A DNA stretch of 64,000 nt from Sphagnum compactum (lineage: Eukaryota; Bryophyta; Sphagnopsida; Sphagnales). The notes beneath the pieces are model-generated. The model saw nothing but the letters and a program-made list of their open reading frames with translations. It made no database searches and was not told the origin of the DNA. The stretch covers positions 19,460,304 through 19,524,303 of the forward strand of contig OZ234496.1 in the NCBI GenBank assembly GCA_965153455.1. The letters are read 5' to 3'. The number at the start of each line of letters is the position of its first letter. Position 1 is the stretch's first letter. This document shows, one piece after another, positions 11,820 to 24,704 of the stretch. A program made the position numbers and the translations under genes.

Positions 11820-13215
11820 CAATCCAATGCAAGTGAATTTACCATTAAAGTATAATACTAATGGGAGCGTTGATTACTTCAAAACACATTTAGCACAACA
11901 TAAGGATTTTGTCAAACTCCAAGTGTTGATTTTGACCAAATTTTTTTCATGTTGTCAAACATGAATCTACACAAACATTTATTGCTATTTATATTTTAGT
12001 TTGACATTAAATTTATTTTTTACATGGGGACCTAGGCAAAAAGATTGACATCATTAAACATCTAGGCTTTGAGAAGACCAATTTTGAGCATAAAGTTTGT
12101 GGCCTTTTGAAGTACTTGTATGGACTTTGTCAAACATCATGATAGTGGAACATGAGTTGAATGTGTTTCTTGTGGAAATATAATCTTCATGCTAGCATTG
12201 TTGACCCCTAAATGTATTACACTATATTGTTTTTACTAAGCTTTGCATATCAATTTCATCAATGATGGCATGGCATACGTAAACATCATCCAAACTTGCT
12301 TGAAATGCCTAATTACTTCAATCAAAATTTTGAGGTTACTACTAGTTCACTAAATTATTATGTGGGCCTTCACATACAACATAATTATGAGTTCAACTGA
12401 CATTGATTATAATCTACAATGATAATTATGATCCAAACCATTACATTTTGAATATTCTTCACAAGTTTGGTTATGATCAATCTAAACCATTGTTTACACT
12501 AGTTGATTCAAATGTCTAATTTCATAATCAATGTGACTATGAATATGTTGATTGTGATGTATAATTTCCATACAATCACATTATTATTTAACATCACGTA
12601 TGTTACCTTGGGTATGTGCCTTAATTTGTCACATGAAATATGCACAATATGAAATTTTGTTGATGACCTTGACATATTCACAATACTATAATTACATGCA
12701 TTGAATTGTGTTACTTACATGATCCTTATATTCATTTTTCACTTTGTTATAGCGGTGAACACAACATCAACACATTTACCACCTATTAAATAATGTAGAT
12801 TGGGATTGGGCTTGTGATCTAGATGACCAAAAGTCTAAAAATGGTTGTATAAATTTTCTCAATCAAGTTCATATTTGTTTAATTACACAAAAATGTTCAT
12901 GCATAATTGCTTCAACTATAAAAAATGACTTTCCCTTACACGAAATAAGTTGTTTGGTTTTGGATACTTCTTTCTTATCTTGTCTACCCCTTAAAAGGAG
13001 CCCAATTGCTTGTATTGTGAAAATCAATCTATTATGCATTTGGTGGTAAATCATGAATTTTATCAATGCACAAAGCACATTGATCTCTAATTCCACATGC
13101 ATTGAGAATTTTTCCAACGGAAGGAAGTTGACATGACTTATCTTTATACTCAAAAAATGTCAAATGTATTCACCAAAGCCCTTCCAACTAATAAATTTTG
13201 ATACTTTTGTTCCTT
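11820..13215 (+). mobile_element. Ty1/copia retrotransposon relic (RT and RNase H ends)
   Basis: Around 11850 the plus strand reads LKYNTNGSVDYFKTHLAQHK, as in the start of copia reverse transcriptase (KYNxDGSxxRYKARLVA). Near 12060-12120 it reads GFEKTNFEHKVCGLLKYLYG, the copia KSLYGLKQ block. Near 12985-13090 it reads LYCENQSIMHLVVNHEFYQC followed by TKHIDL, the RNase H DNQSA and TKHID blocks. Near 13160 it reads MSNVFTKALPTNKF, the copia C-terminal motif. Stops and shifts between the blocks make it inactive. The LTRs were not located. Confidence 0.8.
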
Positions 13216-13924
13216 TTTTAATTTTAAAAATGTCATTGAGGTGGGAGAATCTAGTAATGATCAATGATTGTTCTCATATTTTCCACAATGAATGGGAGTG
13301 TTGAACATGAGTTTTCAATTCCATTGAGTATAGTATTGTTAAAGCAACTAGGTTCACATTATATGCCTTGTCATACTATTCACATGCCACATCATCTTTC
13401 TACTAGGTTTTTAATTTGATACTCCCTTTTAGTATTTTGCGTGTTCAAAGTGTGTTTCTAATAGCTTACTACCTTTATAAAGAATTCAAAATTGGAAACA
13501 TGTGAAGGCGTTTCTTCAAGAAACAAAATTAATACACAATGAATCAACCATCAATAATAACCCATGATCAATAAAATTAACATAACTTAAAATAACATAA
13601 CCTAACATAACTTGTTTATGTACATTTTTTCCAAAAACATGATTGAAAGAAAATCCCTAATAGGTTTAATCCCTCAGCCAACATGTACCTATTGATATAA
13701 AAAGACATATAAGGTCAATCAAAATGTTCCTTTACCTCTCAAAATTTTCTCAACCTTAAAATGCCTGCCAAGCATAGTCAATACCCATCATAGTTCAACA
13801 AAAGCTACAATCACACATTTTTAATACCCAAAATGACATTGTTGTGTATTGGTCTTCAATGACCAAATATGCAAGTGGTTTAGAGTTGTTTGTGACTTTT
13901 ACAATCTTCCAACTATAACATCAA

Positions 13925-14412
13925 AGGTAATCTATCCATGAAGGAAAATAGTTTGTTTTGTTTTGTAATTATGAGATCCATCAAACTGGGATGTTTTAAA
14001 TCGTATTCTTGGTCTTTTTGGAAAGCTCTCAACAAGGAGGGGGTGCATGGGCTTGGTTCCATGACGTTTGGACTTGCAGTGCAAAAGTTCTTGAATATTG
14101 AATGATTTTTCATTGAAAATTAAATTAAATTGTAGTTGAACATTTTAGATAAATTGGAATGTGCCTTTGGTGTTTTTTGAAAGATCTTGATGGGTAGGAT
14201 TTATTGGAATTTTTTGGGTAAGATTTGGATTCAAAATGTGGGAGATAGTGATTTTTAAACAATTTATACCGCTGAAAATTCACAGATATTCCAGAAAACC
14301 AAGTTTTGGAAGGAAAAATCAGTTGAAGACGTGGTAACACTTGGGCCAAAGCACAAGCAACACTAGTAGATATTATAGCAATGGTTGAACTTGACCCAAG
14401 TACATTTGCCAA
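13925..14412 (-). repeat. Dispersed repeat family C, full copy, inverted
   Basis: On the minus strand it begins CTAGTGTTGCTTGTGCTTTG with GGCCCAAGTGTTACCACG, follows the same block order as the copy at 7541 and ends with the AAACAAACTA tail region near 13940. Confidence 0.8.
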
Positions 14413-14780
14413 GTCATAAACAACTGAACATATGACAAAATAAAAAATTGTTTATGATAATTATTATAATTATAACATGTTGTGATGGGATGCAAACAAA
14501 AAAATGTGACCCACATGAGGTTTAACTAATGCTTATAAGTATTAGCTTTGTTTAATATTTATTTTTTTGGGTGTATTTCAAGCACATTATCATTTTAAAT
14601 ATATTATGGAAACATTTGATTAAGTCTCAAATGAGTATAATGAATATAAAGTGCTTAAAAACATTCTTCGACATTGTAATTAGTCCTCTTGTTGCTTAAT
14701 CCCATGTTTTCAAATGGTTGGAAATGTCTTGAAAATAACATAATCATGAACATTAATAATTTACACAATTTTATAATAAT

Positions 14781-15100
14781 CTATTGTGAATTTTTTGAAG
14801 TCATAAGAATTAAAATAATTTTCATGTAGGATTTTAAATCACGAAATTGAAAATATTCTCCTTGGATAACGAATTGACCTGCCCCTAAACTCCTTAAAAG
14901 ACCCAAAAGTGGGTCCCATAGTAAAACAAAAATAAAATAAAATTGAGACACACCCTTAACTCGCAACATTTTTGGGGTAAGGGGGGCGTGTTGGAGCTTC
15001 AGGATGGGACTAAGATGAACTCACAAGCAAGAGTTCAAAATGAAATCAACTTGCACAACTAAGGAAAGAGGGCGGTTATTGCAAGTCGAACATAAGTGGT
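14781..15100 (-). mobile_element. Second fragment of the same LTR sequence, inverted
   Basis: On the minus strand CTTAGTCCCATCCTGAAGCT then CCAACACGCCCCCCTTACCC and GTTGCGAGTTAAG align block by block with 62725-62785. It sits just upstream of the LINE relic. Confidence 0.6.
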
Positions 15101-15239
15101 GCGACAAATTTAGTAAGGACAACTTCAAACACAAACTTTACATGGCCCACAACTTTTGGGAGGAGGCACCATTCCCCTCCCTATAATATATTTTATGATT
15201 CTCTACACCCAGCTAAGAAAGAAGCCCCCACTAAGGATA

Positions 15240-16560
15240 ATGCATGGCTATTCATAGCAAAAAAATTTAAGAAAACCAACTCGACCCTTTGTAATTGCAT
15301 CTTGGTAGTTTGGAACAAGATCAAGGGAAACCTGATAAAAGTTGTACCTCAAGATCTTGAAGAAGTCCTCATGCAACCTTTACTTTGTGACATTTTTCTT
15401 GCATTCGATGGGACCCTCAATGGGGACAACTTTGATGACTATTGTGTACTTGCTAAAACCGGATATGCCCAAGTTAAGGACTTTTGGAACTCGATTGTCA
15501 AAGCATGAGTAGCCTTGGAAGACACACATATTCCAAAAACTAACCAAGGACATTTGGTGTTAAGACGAGAATCTTGGACAACATTCCATGGGACCCTAGA
15601 ACCTTTGAATCAGGTATAAATCAACGGAACTGGGTGAACACATGCCACAACGTAGATCTCATCAAGTGGGTCTACTTGGTCATTTAGATAGTTGGCACAC
15701 TCATTGTAACACATGAATACTCATGCACAAACCCCGGTAATCAACTATTTCGCATTAGCCCAAACACCATTTAGGTACCTCTCCTCAAGGTCAAACTTGT
15801 GCGTGTTTTTATGCAATTCAAGAAATCACATAGACTCATTTCCCTTGGTAGGGAAGACCTTTCTAATAAGGAAAGTACGCTTTGGTTTCTTGAATCTACG
15901 TTCGTTACTAATTTTAAATGGGACCTTGATGAATCGTTTTGGGGAGGTCTGAAACCAAAATTTCGGTCCCCTTCTACCAATATACTTATCACATCAAATA
16001 TCGGTCCATCATAAGGCATGAAGGGAGGGAGTCAGTCATCACCACTCTTCTCAACAAGGAAAGACTGAAGACAAAACACATTACCATAGCTCTCAATCGA
16101 CTTTGGCACAATTTGAAGCCAAGGAAGGTAGCCATGTTAGTTTGGTTCACCCTTTCCTATGGAATACATGTGGGGCTTGGCTGAAGCAAATGGGGGCGGA
16201 TGGAAATTGCGCCATCTATCATGAAAGAACGTTTGAAACTGCTCAACACAAGTTCATTAGATGCCCTTGTGTCCTCTTGCTCTAGGGGGCCTTCAAATGG
16301 TTGTTAAACCATTGGGGCTCCATCAACTTCAGCTCTTAGACTCATATTTTTCTTGGAGACATCTACTCCAACTTTGGCGATATCAATTTTCATTGTTTCC
16401 AAGACCCCCTAGGTGGCTTTACCTACACAAATAAGCCAATTGACATTGTTAGAACCTTTTTCATATTTTATTTATGGAGTGATAGATGTGTCTCTACTTT
16501 TAGAATTTTTATTTTTTTTCCATTCAGTCCATCTTCCACCATATTTGGGCCTCCACTATT
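15240..16560 (+). mobile_element. LINE (L1-type) relic: 3' end of ORF2 with zinc-knuckle region
   Basis: At 15302-15508, MVVWNKIKGNLIKVVPQDLE plus EVLMQPLLCDIFL resembles the segment after the reverse transcriptase domain (W..I...L...LEEVL.QPL). At 16050-16290 are LNRLWHNLKPRKVAMLVWFT and WLKQMGADGNCAIYHERTFE plus TAQHKFIRC, the pattern of the zf-RVT region that ends plant LINE ORF2 proteins. Frame changes separate the pieces. It is inactive. Confidence 0.7.
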
Positions 16561-19500
16561 GAGGTTGGCATTGTAACCTAAGATGCGATTCAACTTTAGG
16601 TTGGTTCTAGGGATCCCTTTAAATAAGCTAGCTTAAGGTTATTTTTATGAAACTTGGTGCCGTCATGGCATGTTTGTGGATTAAGATGGTCGCTTCCACT
16701 AGAAGCACCTCTTGTTGTTGTATTTTTTTAATGTTGATATGTGATGCAGTTGTCCCCACTTTCCTCGTCTTATGGGGTTTCATTTGTGACTCTTTGTAGG
16801 GACTACATCCAAATGGCATTTTTTCCAAGACTCCCAAGTGGGAGTCCCAAAATTGGGATTTTTGTTCTCCCGAAACTTTGGATGTTCATATCTTCTTCAA
16901 ATCAAACATGTTTGGAACATGCGAGAATAATATCTTAGAACCCTCAAAAAGAACTTTTCAATGGTGTATTGCACACCTATATCAACGATCATTTGACCCT
17001 TGTTGTAAAGGAGATTTGTGGTTGTGAAGTAAATTCTTGGCTTTTTTTTATCATAATCATGTATATTAGGTCTAAATGAACAATATGAGGGCACTTTAGG
17101 CTTCCACACTTCAAGACCTTTCCAATGGTATCCTAGGGGCCTAATTTGATTTTTTTCCTTTTCAACCAAGGTTTTAAACATTTGGGACTCCCGAATGAGT
17201 GCAACCCAAACACATTCTCTTGGCCTCATGGGCCCTTGCACTCTACATTTAGTTGCGAACTCAATGTTAGGGTTGTGACACTAATCTTGTTCTGTCACAT
17301 GAACTTGATTAGTAAACTCATTACTTCCCAACCAAACCACAAAGGAGATGGGTGTGGGTCATGCTTCTATGTTTGCACCCAATGTCTATTGACGTGCACT
17401 TAATGTCATTCCATAACAAATTTTTTTTTATTGGTTTTACCCATAAATAAAAGATTATGCATCTATGTAGGATTTGGGGATAAAATTAAATGGCCCAATC
17501 TTCAACCAATGTGAAGATGACAATTGTCATGTACTTAAAATGATATTTTAAGATATATATGATTTTTGTTGTTTGTTTGATGGCCATTCCATCCCATTTG
17601 AAGGTTGACAAATTTTCACTATTGTTAAAGAGAAGAAAAGGCATTCTTTCCGTTGATCAAAATTCACTAAATTGGACTCATTCATGGAATTCAATGCATC
17701 TACTAAATTGTCATTGCAACACTTGAAACCCAACCATAGGTAAGGAATTTTTGACTTAAATGTCTATGACTAAAATGCGTGAAGATTACAAACTTAGTTT
17801 AGGATGTGTTGGTTTTATTGTTTATGTGATGTAAATAGAATAAAAAATCCATCCACAATTAGATTTTTGTTTGCAAATTCACAATTTGTAAAATTATGCA
17901 AAGCAAAATGGCACAATTTTCATGGGGCCACCTTTAGGTGCCATGGGTGACAAAAGGTACCCTCACAAATGCCGCCTAAGAAACAACATGTGAAAAGTAG
18001 TTGAACTTAAAGACCACAAGGTTATGTCAAAAATAATCTCATGATGTATTTCAATGTATCAAGGCAACACCATTTATTGTGAAGATTAAGTTTACAAACT
18101 TTTCATGTGACATGGGTCTTTTGGTTGATGACGGTTATGTAATGTGGCAAAGAAAATGATGAATGCAATATGGGTGCTAGTGGTGCCAAACTATCATGGA
18201 GAATATCATGGCATGAAAAGCACGTCTCTTCTTCCTCCTTTCTTCAAATGTTCGTTTCCTTTCACTCCTTTTGTATTTGTGTGGGAATGTAATGTTTTTG
18301 CATTGGATAACTAGTGTTTGTTTTCTTGCTTGTTGAATGTAGATTTAAACCTAGAATTGAATTCCATGTGTTTGCAACTCATATAGATAGTCCATGTCCC
18401 TATTTCTCACTCATCAAAGGGAAGTTTCTTGCACATTGAAGTACAAACTTATGGACTAGACCCATGACATACATAGTTTGACAAAAACCTTAATGGAATG
18501 GGTTGAGTTTTTCTTTGGAGGAAAAATGGCAAGCTTGTGTACATGATGAACTCATCAAAGGTAGACAACTTATGTTGCACATCCCTTGAGCTATTAAAAG
18601 TTCCTAGGAGGCTTTGGATATGCCAAAACATGCATCCTTGTAAATAAATTGCCAAAGTTGGAATTTTTAATTTATCTTAAATTTAATGTCTTATTTTAAA
18701 AGAGGTTTATTTATTTAATATTGTGTTTCGAAGATGGTTTGGTCTTGGGTTGGTATTAATTGGTAAGTGTCTATGTGTTTCCAATGGAATACCTTCATCA
18801 ATCCCTTGATTGCTTCAACATTCCAACCTTCTTCAATCCCCTTAGACCTATCCATACACACACATTCTTTCCACAATAGATAGGTACTAAACTTTAGTTT
18901 TTTTCACATGCATGCATAGGGTCCAAAGTTTAAGGTTAATATATTTTTATGACATAATCTACATATTTGCATTTTTTCAATAGATGTATTTTGTACCCAT
19001 CCTTCCCATCAACGCATCCTTTCTATTTTTTAATCATGCACATATGAAGTTTTATATTATTGGGGAAAGCACATCTTCACCTCTTAAGATTTCCCAAGGG
19101 TTTTTTATTAAAAAAATTGGCAATTCTTTCCCCCAAAAAAGTCGAATTTACATTTAAAAACACAATTTTCCAAAAACAAATCCTAGTTTACATATATATA
19201 AGGCAAAATATATCCCCCGAAAGATCATTGATTAATAGGAAAGGTGATTGCATTTAGACCTATATTTTTAAAAATGTAAAACGAGTTGCCCCTTGAAACA
19301 ACGCTTTTACCAATGTTAGGTAAAAAAATTATGTATATATATAACTATTTGAATTAACACATTTTAATCCATTTAAATTATGTTTTTGGTCAATGAACAT
19401 ACAAAACTCACCTTTTTACCCTATACAATTTGCCCTTATTTGGTGATAAGTGAATTTGTTTGAAACAAATTAAAAGTATGTGTGAAAAGGAAGTTTTTTA

Positions 19501-20344
19501 TGATGGGTCATGTAGCTAGTTCACCATTGGTTGCACATGCATTCTACTTCTTGTACAAATATTTGTTCATGGATCAATCATTTCAAATATTGACCTCTTT
19601 TATTAGGACTAATGAGTTTTTTTTCCTAGAATTGAAGAAACATAACAGAAAACCATTTTATTTTGGGTATTTAAAAAATTTGTGTAGATGATATTCCTTT
19701 TAAAAAAAAGACAATGGAAAGATGTTTTGAACATAAATTTCATATATGACAACCCATGATGAAATAATCACCTTGGGTTCATTTTATTTTGAAAAGTTTG
19801 TGCCTTTGTAATGTCCTAGATTGTGAGAATGGTGCAAACTACATTGGAGGTACAATTGCATAGAACATGCCAATCTTGCCAATGGTAGTGTGTTGACCAT
19901 GCTTATCACCATTATAAATCTTCTCGTTGATGCTTTAAACATGATTTATCAATGACCCTTATTATTCTTAGCATCTTGTGTGACTCAAGATTCAAAGTTG
20001 TCAAAGACAAAGTTGAAAACAAGTCTACACTACAATTTTATTCATGTGACACATGTCATATTGAAAATGTACATGTGCTAGATATATTTAATTTAATTAT
20101 AAATGACAATTAATTCCATAACAAGAATAAACATGTTTAATGTACTTGTATACATACATATTTATTCAAAAAATAGGAATTAGATCAAACATATTTGTAG
20201 CACGTCCTTCCAATTTGGACCTATGAAGGTTTGTCTTGAAAGTTCTTGCACTATCGCACGTAGTAAATCCTCCTATTTTCACACATTGCACGCATGTTGC
20301 ATGATGAGAATTTCCAACATGTGTGTATGCATGGAACAATTAAA
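16561..20344. other. No gene seen
   Basis: AT-rich. 16740-17240 has the look of retroelement leader sequence (CCCAAGTGGGAGTCCCAAAA) but carries no domain. Confidence 0.4.
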
Positions 20345-20535
20345 ACATAATGATTTAATGGAATTTATTTGGTAAGATTTGAACTCAGAATGTGGGAGAT
20401 ATTGATTTTTAAGTGATTTCTGCTGCTGAAAATTAAAATAAATTCCAAAAATAAATTCCAGGTTTTGGAAGGAAAAATGAGTTGAAAAAATGGTAACACT
20501 TGGGCCCAACAGCACAGGCCACACTACTACTCAAT
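20345..20535 (-). repeat. Dispersed repeat family C, 5' part, inverted
   Basis: On the minus strand: AGTAGTGTGGCCTGTGCTG, then GGGCCCAAGTGTTACCAT, TTTTTCCTTCCAAAACCTGG and AAATCAATATCTCCCACATT. It stops after the TTTGGTAAGATTTGAA region, so only the first half is present. Confidence 0.8.
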
Positions 20536-20853
20536 GAACCCGTAGTTTTCATCAAAGGATTGGTAAGGAACTGGCGGTTCTGAAGGTGGTTAGTGGGTAC
20601 TTGATTTTCCTCAAAATTTGAGAACAGTGGTTGTATACCAGAACCAGTTCATGGTTTCTTTTTTGAACTGTGGTTATGAGCCCTAAGAACCGGCCTAATG
20701 ACCGCAGGGGGGGGTTTCTATTCCTTGTTCTGATAACCCACCGAACACGGATTTTCAACCCTAGTCCTTTTCCTATATCTCATGGTAGAAGATTTTGACA
20801 GAAGTAAGTAAGGAAGTTGGGTATTCACATTTGTTGCAATGTATTGTCATGCT

Positions 20854-20995
20854 TACGTGATGTGAACATCATGTGAACTAATAGGAACAACATCAAAACG
20901 TGATGTGAACATCATGTGAACCAATAGGAACAACATCAAAACGTGATGTGAACGTCATGAGATCATCACGTGAACCAATGGGAACATCATGGTGA
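20854..20995. repeat. Short tandem repeat of about 43 bp, three copies
   Basis: The unit ACGTGATGTGAACATCATGT plus GAAC-AATAGGAACAACATCA occurs twice almost exactly and a third time rearranged (ACGTCATGAGATCATCACGT). CATCATG/CATGATG motifs inside each unit are self-complementary. Confidence 0.8.
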
Positions 20996-21145
20996 TGTCG
21001 GTGGAAACAAGGGGAATAGATATGAAAACATAATCTTCTTGTCTGGAAGATTATGAATTATCATCCAACTGACATGTGACACCAATGTACCCAATGTACT
21101 ATAGTGTTTTTTTAACATGAACATAAAATTTGCATTTGCATACCG

Positions 21146-22250
21146 TAGTACCTTTACCAATTTCGGCAATAGATTGCTGCATAATTAATTAAATCTTAAA
21201 TCTTAACTTTGGCACTTGGTTTTTTAATTCCAAAATTTTCATTTCGGCAATAGATTGCTGAATAATTAATTAAATCTTAAATCTTAACTTTGGCACTTGG
21301 TTTTTTAATTGTGAAATTTTCAGTAGGTAATGATTATATAAAACAATAAACAGGAACATTTCAGCATTATGGAACAGCATTGTGTGTCTAGACCAATGTT
21401 GGGCGGTTCTCAACCCGGTTCTCAACCCGATTCCCACAATGAGAACCGATTGACACTCTTAAATGTGAGAACCCAACTGAAAACCGACCTCAGGTTCTCA
21501 CACGATCGAGAACCGATTATTAGAACCGGTTCAAATGTATCTACATTGGGGAACCGGACAGGTTCTCTCATAGAGCAAAAATCCGGTTCTCAGAGTTCTG
21601 TGTATCATTTATGGGTTCCTCTTGTTCTTCTTCTCCCTTGGGACTGCTACTCTTCTTTTTACTGCTATTACTGTTCTCCCATTATTACTGTTCTCTCTTT
21701 ATTGGTGTTACTCCTCTCTTTATTACTGTTACTTTTTTCCCATTTCTCTTATTCCTTTTTTCCTGTTGCTGTTACTTTTCTCACATGGTGTTGCTCTTTT
21801 CCTGTGATGAAGTCATTTAATTATTAATTATTAAATTATTAAAACTGATTTTAAATAATGAAAAAATTAATTATGGGGTTGTGAAAACCGGTTGTTGTAG
21901 TGTATATGAGGACCGACTTATTTGAGAACCGGGCGAGTTTGAAAAAAATAAATATTTGATAACCTGACTGGTTCTCTCATCAGCCAATTTTTTTTAATTA
22001 GAGAATCGATCAGGTTCTCATAAGATCATGAGAGAATCGGAATCAGCCGGTTCTCACAAATAGTGAGAACCGCCCAACACTGGTCTGGACCACTTCAGAT
22101 TGAAGGCAATGTCCTTATACATCGGCGGTTCAAACCCGACAGCGGAAATTTTGATTTTATTAAAATTTTGGCGCAAATGTTAAATATTTTTTTCAAAATT
22201 TCGGCAAAACAGAAAATAATTTAATTTATGCTGAAATGGTAGAGGTACTA
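21146..22250. mobile_element. Family A TIR element interrupted by a hAT-type element
   Basis: The left end TAGTACCTTTACCAATTTCG matches, inverted, the right end GAAATGGTAGAGGTACTA. Without the hAT insertion (21394-22082) and its duplicated target, about 408 bp remain. A segment of about 70 bp is present twice inside (21160-21229 and 21241-21310, starting TTTCGGCAATAGATTGCTG), which accounts for part of the extra length compared with the 0.18-kb copies. Confidence 0.7.
21394..22082. mobile_element. Non-autonomous hAT-type element (689 bp) with 8-bp target duplication
   Basis: The left end CAATGTTGGGCGGTTCTCA is mirrored at the right end (inverted: CAGTGTTGGGCGGTTCTCA), with one mismatch in 19. 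The element is flanked by GTCTAGAC (21386-21393) and GTCTGGAC (22083-22090), an 8-bp duplication with one difference, as hAT transposases make. The interior is packed with GAACCGGTTCTC-type motifs in both orientations and encodes no transposase. The open frames inside are chance. Confidence 0.85.
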
Positions 22251-22551
22251 CAGTAATCATTCACCAAAAAAATGCTAACCACAGCCACCATTGATGCTAA
22301 ACTGTGGTTAACGTTATCGACAAAGTTGTCAAGTTTTTTGAAAAGTATTTATTATGGAATTATTAACAAAAAATTCGAAGCTAGTATCTTGAGATATCCT
22401 TAAGAACATTTGAATAATTTTGGGGTTATTTTGTAAGTGACCCAATAAAACTGAATTTTGTTGGCTTAGGATCACCTTCTTTGGGGGGAGTGAAGAAGGT
22501 GGTGGGTTAGGGACTTTTTTTTAATATAATTCAGTACTTGTGTTTATAAGC

Positions 22552-22842
22552 CAGGATCGACCAGATTTGGTAACCCGAGTGTTCAAAATCAAGCTGAAGG
22601 AGTTGATCAATGACATTCACAAAAAACATATTTTGAGACACACGATTACAAGAATTTTTGTCGTTGAATTTCAAAAGCGTGGGTTGTCACATGCTTACAT
22701 TCTCATCTGCTTTACTGAAGATTTCAAACCACACACGGTCAAGGATGTAGACCGCATGATAAGTGCTGAACTTCCAAATTTAAAAACAAACAAGTTAGTC
22801 CACGAGTCTTGTATACAAGTTTTAATTTGCCCTGTGGCTTGA
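22552..22842 (+). pseudogene. Helitron Rep/helicase fragment
   Basis: An open frame reads DRPDLVTRVFKIKLKELIND, then TITRIFVVEFQKRGLSHAYI and AELPNLKTNKLVHE. This is the region following the Helitron-like N-terminal domain and entering the rolling-circle Rep domain (EFQKRGLPHAH in active elements, where the two His coordinate metal). Here the second of the HxH pair has become Tyr (SHAY). Only about 97 codons remain. Confidence 0.85.
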
Positions 22843-24673
22843 AGAGTTTAATTTGCTATTGGATTAGTTGCTGAATAGTTTTAAAAAATTCTTTACATTT
22901 ATTTAGTTATAAGATATATTTTCAAGTGAAGGGTTTGTAATTTTACCATGCCCTAAGCCCGGGCATAGTACCTATATATTTGTCCTTTACTTTCATCTTT
23001 ACTTCAATTCATAATTTTGCAAAGCACATTTACTATGTACCCTCACCCAAATTCCAAGTTTACAAATCATATATAGTGTGTTTTTCAGTGTATTTTTTTG
23101 CCTTTCCTTGACCTTTAAGGGTTTATAAGTGCATATCCAAGTTTTTTAACCTTGTCTGTATACAGAAGAGGGTTATAGTGTTAGTGTGCTAATATACAAA
23201 GGGTGTTGAATAGGCTTGTTTTGTGTGTAGGTGTGAAGAAAAAATATTATGGGCCAATGAAATTACTGGATTTGGGGGTCTGATTATTTTTCCCCCTTGG
23301 TTATCTTGGGTGAACTAAGAGTTTAATGTGTAATAAGCTTTGGTAGGTTTGTGAAAATTTTAGAGGACCAATGGAAATGGTAGAAAGGAGCCATTATATT
23401 TTATGTTCAGCATAATAATGTCGTGTGTAAGGATGATTTTATTTTTTTCAGGCCAATGGGATTGCTGGATTTGATGCTCTGGATTTGTTTTCGTATTTAT
23501 CTTGAGTGCAATACCAGTTCAATATGTAATAACTAAATACTGACAGTGTTCTTGCACATTACTTGTGCACTTTGTTTTGTTCTTAGTTTTGTGATGCAGC
23601 TGAAGTGGAGATCATCTAAGACAATTTAGCCAAATTTGGCTATAAACAAAACATAGAATTTTTAAAAAAAGTGTCTTCTATATTGTTAGCTACCTACTGC
23701 AACTTAATGTAGGAATTGGTGATTTTCACATAAAATTTCGAAATTTGGCAACTCGAAAACCCCAATAAATGCTTATTTTACGCCATTTTGGATTTGTTTT
23801 GCCAGAACAAAAAAAGAAAAAGCCATTGTTGGCTATGTGCATTTTCGCCATGACCTCCATTGTCCCACCTAGGAAAGAGTTTAGGGTATAATCCAGTGTT
23901 GTGGAGTTCTCTCTTTTTCAAATAAGAAGAAGCCCTGAGTAAGGGGCAGGTGTTATGGACCCCTCGACCCATGGTTCTCAAAAACCAAAGAACCTACCCT
24001 GAACTGCTAGTTCTTAGACAATTCCCCAAAATTTGAAACCCGAGGTTATAATAAAATCAACAAATCACTCACCACGGGTATAAAACCCCTTTCAAAACAA
24101 AGGCCCAATTTGGAAATGTTGTTTCTCCATGATTACTAGTATCTTTGCTTTTTGTTCTCAAAACTAACTACACCACTCATTGTGTAAAAGGTTATGAACA
24201 TATGTATACGATGTGCATATTTGTTATGGATGGGTCACATATTTATTTTATTTTCTCGCAATTTCTTTTAAAACCCTTACAAAAAAAAGGGGATGAAAAT
24301 TCCACGTCAAAATTCCAACCCTACTCCTACAATGGCATTACGCTACAGATAATCGGTTTGGGTGTTGAAAACAATTATCGGTATTTCTGCATATTTCCAT
24401 GCTTTTTCCGAGGTGGAATAGGCAGCCATTTGCCGGGTGCACTTTTGGTGCGATCAGTTTCACTTGTAATTTGAATCAATGGTGGAGAACACGCTTGAGA
24501 GGTAAATCAACGGTGGTGAGAGTTGGTTACATTCTGGAACAGGCCCCGGTAGTGCCCGTTAACACCGACCAGTGCACCACAAAAGATGAATGATACGTGG
24601 TCGAGAAACAGTTTTCTGTTGGGTTTCAGTTCCCTAGCTAACCATTGTGGTTAGCTCAGTTGCTTTTTTTTTC

Positions 24674-24704
24674 CCTACCTACCTACCTACCTACCTACCT
24701 ACTA
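24674..24704. repeat. (CTAC)n microsatellite
   Basis: Seven CTAC units, followed about 30 bp later by an inverted short run (TAGGTAGGTAG), so the pair can fold back. Confidence 0.9.

Noticed and set aside
12869-13153. 94-codon minus-strand frame
   Set aside because: Antisense of the copia RNase H region, which reads sensibly on the plus strand.
21369-21827. 152-codon frame
   Set aside because: Lies across the left end of the hAT-type element. Its GAACCGG-type motif repeats and T-rich core explain it.
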